From Bacteroidales bacterium (GTDB taxonomy: Bacteria; Bacteroidota; Bacteroidia; Bacteroidales; UBA932), in NCBI GenBank assembly GCA_017458145.1, contig JAFTGA010000019.1:1-64000 (forward strand): a DNA stretch of 64,000 bases. The letters are read 5' to 3'. Below the pieces are notes generated by a model that saw nothing but the letters and a program-made list of their open reading frames with translations, was not told the origin of the DNA and made no database searches. Position 1 is the stretch's first letter; each line of letters starts with the position of its first letter. The position numbers were made by a program, and so were the translations under genes. Below, piece after piece: positions 61,148 to 64,000 of this stretch.

Positions 61148-63112
61148 TTATCTGTTGAATTCAACGATCAGCGCGCTCTTGGGGCCGATTCTCACGCCGT
61201 CCCGGAGCTCGGTCTGCTCTCCGGTGAGCACATTGCGGCCCTGCACGGGGCCGGAGACGAACTCGCGGTAGTGGTGCCAGTCGAGGGAGCGCTCCTCGCC
61301 GGTGTTGTTGATATACACGAACACGGCCTGCTCCGCGGTGTAGCGGAAGAAGGCGTAGGTGTTGTCGGTGATGTTCCTGTCGCCCACGTTCCTGCGCGAG
61401 AGGAAGTGCAGGGTGCGTCCCTGCTGGACGGCCTTGCAGCCCTTGCGCCACTGGAAGAGTGTGCGCGTGTAGTCGTGCAGGGCGGCGGCATCGCGGTACT
61501 GGCCCGCGGCGGCGCTGCGGCCCGCCGCCGAGAACAGGTCCGTCCCGTCGCCTTCCCAGCCGCCCGGGAAGTCGATGCGTTTGGCGCCGTCGTGGCTGGG
61601 CACGTCCTTGCGCTCCAGGAACATCATCTCGTCGCCGTAGTAGAGCTGCGGGATGCCGCGCAGGGTTGCCAGCAGCGCGAGGGCCAGCCGCATCCGGGCC
61701 GGATCCTGCCCGAGCACGTCGCCGGTGCGGGCGTGGTCGTGGTTGGCGAAGAAGGTCATCATGTGGGAGAGATCCGTATAGGCGAAGTCCTGCGCCAGCA
61801 CGGAATAGACGCGCGTCATCCCCTCGTCCCAGTTCACGTGCTCCTCATTGAGGGCGCGCTTGATGGCGCTTTCCAGCGGGAAGTCCATGATGGAGGGGAG
61901 GTTCGAATTGAATCCGTTCGGATTGGGGTGGTCCTTCTGCCAGTAGGCGAGCTGGGGGATGTTGCTGTCCCAGCATTCGCCCACGATATTCATGGCCGGG
62001 TATTCGTCCGTGACGGCCTTGCACCACCGGGACATCGGCTCCGGCTCGTTGTAGGGATAGGTGTCCACGCGCAGGCCGTCCAGCCCGGCATATTCGATCC
62101 ACCACACGGCCCACTGCTGGAAATACTTCAGCACGAAAGGATTGTCGAGATTCATGTCCGGCATCGAGGGGACGAACCAGCCGCTCTCCTGGCGTTCGCG
62201 GTCGCGCACCGAGGCGTTCGGGTCCATATAGACGGAGAAGAGGGCGTTCATCTGCATATACGGCTCCCCGCTGTGGTACCAGTCCTTGAACGGGGCGTCC
62301 TCCATCCACCAGTGGGCGGTGCCGCAGTGGTTGGTGACGATGTCCATGATGACCTTGATCCCCCGTGCGTGCGCGGCGTCCACGAAGGCCTTGTAGGCGG
62401 CGTTGTCGCCGAAGCGCGGGTCGATGTGGTAATAGTCGGCGCAGGCATAACCGTGGTAGGATTCGCGGGGCTGGTTGTCCAGCAGCAGCGGGGTGCACCA
62501 GATGGCCGTGGCGCCCAGGTCCGCGATGTAGTCCAGGTGGGCGGTCATCCCCTGGATGTCGCCGCCGTGGCGGCTCACGGCGGCGGCGCGGTCCACCCGG
62601 TCCGGCGTCGCGGGCACGGTCCAGGCGCGCGCAGAGCCATCGTCATACGCTCCGCCCGGCCAGCCGGCGTCGTTGTCGGCGGTCGCCGAAGCGAAACGGT
62701 CTGGCATGATGAGGTAGATCATGTCCGCGGTGGTGAAACTCTCCCGCCCGCGGCTGCCCGCCTCGCGCTCCCGGATGAGATAGGGATACTTGAATTGCTC
62801 CCCGTCCCGGGAAAAGACGAGGTTGCAGGTGCCGGCGGCCTTGACCGCCACGTCCAGGAAGAGATAATTGGGGCTGTCGGCCTTGTGGACGGCCTTGATC
62901 TCCAGGCCTTTGCCTTCGACGGCTACGTCGCACCCGCCGATGCCGGGGCCTTGCACCAGCAATTGCAGGTCCGTATGCATTCCGGTCCACCAGCTCAGCG
63001 GTTCCACCCGCGTGACCTGTCCGGCGGCTTCGGCTACGCCGGAATAGTCCGGCACCTGCCTGCAGGCGCCCAGCGCCAGCAAGCACAAAAACAGGTATAG
63101 AGTTCTTTTCAT
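61148..63112 (-). CDS. susA: GH13 cyclomaltodextrinase/neopullulanase-like lipoprotein (SusA-like)
   Basis: A 654-aa exported GH13 enzyme of the neopullulanase/cyclomaltodextrinase type, similar in plan to SusA. The signal MKRTLYLFLCLLALGAC (Cys17) is followed by an N-terminal Ig-like cyclomaltodextrinase-N domain (about 20-110). The barrel has IMDIVTNHCG (region I), GLRVDTYPYNEP (region II, nucleophile Asp), NIVGECWDS (region III) and FFANHDHAR (region IV). The frame opens further upstream, inside the GH53 gene, but the signal peptide fixes the start at 63112, 16 bases after the GH53 stop. Confidence 0.93.
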   Translation of the reverse strand: MKRTLYLFLCLLALGACRQVPDYSGVAEAAGQVTRVEPLSWWTGMHTDLQLLVQGPGIGGCDVAVEGKGLEIKAVHKADSPNYLFLDVAVKAAGTCNLVFSRDGEQFKYPYLIREREAGSRGRESFTTADMIYLIMPDRFASATADNDAGWPGGAYDDGSARAWTVPATPDRVDRAAAVSRHGGDIQGMTAHLDYIADLGATAIWCTPLLLDNQPRESYHGYACADYYHIDPRFGDNAAYKAFVDAAHARGIKVIMDIVTNHCGTAHWWMEDAPFKDWYHSGEPYMQMNALFSVYMDPNASVRDRERQESGWFVPSMPDMNLDNPFVLKYFQQWAVWWIEYAGLDGLRVDTYPYNEPEPMSRWCKAVTDEYPAMNIVGECWDSNIPQLAYWQKDHPNPNGFNSNLPSIMDFPLESAIKRALNEEHVNWDEGMTRVYSVLAQDFAYTDLSHMMTFFANHDHARTGDVLGQDPARMRLALALLATLRGIPQLYYGDEMMFLERKDVPSHDGAKRIDFPGGWEGDGTDLFSAAGRSAAAGQYRDAAALHDYTRTLFQWRKGCKAVQQGRTLHFLSRRNVGDRNITDNTYAFFRYTAEQAVFVYINNTGEERSLDWHHYREFVSGPVQGRNVLTGEQTELRDGVRIGPKSALIVEFNR

Positions 63113-63128
63113 ATATTCTGGCCTCCCG

Positions 63129-64000
63129 CTATCTTCCGAACGGCTCCAGCGCCTCCGTCGGTTTGCCGCCGGAGAAGGCGCCATAATCATAGCCGCAGCG
63201 GTCGTGCTCCGCTTCCGGTTCCCAATAGAAGACCCCGAGGAATCCTTCCGCACCGCGGGTATTGTCGAAGAGATACTGCAGCGCGGCCCGGGCCTGGGCC
63301 GGCTGGCTTGCCGGCATCCCGAATTCCACCAGCATCACCGGCTTGCCGTAGGCATTGCGCAGGGAGGCCAGGTTGGAGACGAACTGCTGCACCTTGGACT
63401 TCCAGTCGGGATAGGCGCCGCCCTCCCAATAGGAGGGATACAGCGACAGGCCGAGGATGTCATAGTCCAGCGAACGGCCTTTCATCAGGGTGAGGAACCA
63501 GTTCAGGGTCTGCAGGTCCCAGCCGTTGTTAAGGTGCAGGATCACCTGCGCCTGCGGATAGACGGCCTTGACAGCCTCCCGCCCGGCGTGGAAATAGGTC
63601 ACGAACTGCCCCACGGACGAGCCGGACACCTTGCCGCTGTCCCAGAGCATCCCCTGGATGGTCTCGTTGCCCACCTGCACCCAGGCCACGTCGCACCCCG
63701 CCTCCTTGAGCGCCTGCAGGACCTCCTGCGTGTGCGCCTTGACGGCCGCGGCCAGCTCCGCGCTTCCTTTGCCCTTCCAGGCGGCGGGGACCGTCTGCTG
63801 ATCCGGGTCGGCCCAGGAGTCGCTGTAGTGGAAGTCGATCAGGAGTTTGAGCCCGAGCGCCTTGGCGCGCTTCGCTTTCACGAGCACGTCCTCCTTGCCG
63901 TTCCAGCCGTCCTTGGGATTCACCCACACGCGCAGCCGGACGGCGTCGGCGCCTATCTCCTTGAGCAGGGCCGTGCACTCGCGTTCCTGTCCGGCGGCAT
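63129..64000 (-). CDS. GH53 endo-beta-1,4-galactanase-like protein (partial, N-terminus outside window)
   Basis: The last 290 residues of a GH53-family protein; the start lies beyond the right edge. GH53 enzymes cut beta-1,4-galactan. Visible motifs are DAVRLRVWVNPKDGWNG, LLIDFHYSDSWADPDQQ, the acid/base region WVQVGNETIQGMLWDSG and the nucleophile region MLVEFGMPAS (often VET-type in the family). The rest of the barrel is intact to the end. It is the upstream gene of the starch operon, an unusual partner for alpha-glucan enzymes. Confidence 0.9.
   Translation of the reverse strand, partial: AAGQERECTALLKEIGADAVRLRVWVNPKDGWNGKEDVLVKAKRAKALGLKLLIDFHYSDSWADPDQQTVPAAWKGKGSAELAAAVKAHTQEVLQALKEAGCDVAWVQVGNETIQGMLWDSGKVSGSSVGQFVTYFHAGREAVKAVYPQAQVILHLNNGWDLQTLNWFLTLMKGRSLDYDILGLSLYPSYWEGGAYPDWKSKVQQFVSNLASLRNAYGKPVMLVEFGMPASQPAQARAALQYLFDNTRGAEGFLGVFYWEPEAEHDRCGYDYGAFSGGKPTEALEPFGR

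Overview
The window looks like a GC-rich chromosomal segment of a Bacteroidales (Bacteroidota) bacterium, probably gut- or rumen-associated. The evidence is: Bacteroidota-type -7 promoter boxes (TAnnTTTG) in front of many genes, a fused SecDF, the FloA/NfeD pair, fumarate reductase FrdAB, a Sus-like starch cluster (GH97, two GH13, MalQ), DUF3244 and TonB-family proteins, and many lipoprotein signal peptides. I recognise no tRNA, rRNA, CRISPR array, transposase or phage gene. No gene-free stretch exceeds about 260 bases.

Layout. 1-7.3 kb: a YeiH-type permease (cut by the left edge), mannonate dehydratase, a CpXC zinc-ribbon protein, the GTPase YchF, a secreted endonuclease/phosphatase-fold protein, galactokinase, and a broken 6-bladed beta-propeller lipoprotein. 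7.3-10.4 kb: a secreted GH2 beta-galactosidase bounded by hairpins. 10.4-19.7 kb: a long minus-strand run, mfd-coaX-outer membrane protein-TPR protein-lptC-ppiD, mostly envelope biogenesis. 19.74-19.99 kb: an AT-rich gap between divergent mfd and ruvB with several DnaA-box-like 9-mers. 20-33.8 kb: mainly plus-strand core genes: ruvB, frdA, frdB, (hflX and tonB on minus), ybeY-mnmG, ruvA (minus), sufS-sufE-sufT-folK, glyS, and a ThiL-like protein lacking most ThiL metal ligands.

34-43.1 kb is the most interesting block. A LytS/LytR-type two-component system diverges from two tandem Cthe_2159-type beta-helix surface proteins, followed by a small YD-like exported protein, a VTC (polyphosphate polymerase-like) protein, a DUF4956 membrane protein and a DUF2490 outer membrane protein. 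Both Cthe_2159 genes carry the same 13-mer about 62 bases before their start codons, with a second half-site 21 bases further upstream. This fits a LytTR operator and ties the two-component system to the surface proteins. I read the block as an uncharacterised, LytSR-controlled system that links polyanion or polyphosphate chemistry at the inner membrane to cell-surface proteins.

43.1-55.8 kb: dnaE; a lower-GC accessory block (outer membrane protein, lipoprotein, DUF3244 protein, TPR membrane protein); secDF; floA and nfeD. 55.8-64 kb: a tightly packed minus-strand polysaccharide operon (GH53 cut by the right edge, two GH13, GH97, MalQ) that probably continues to the right.
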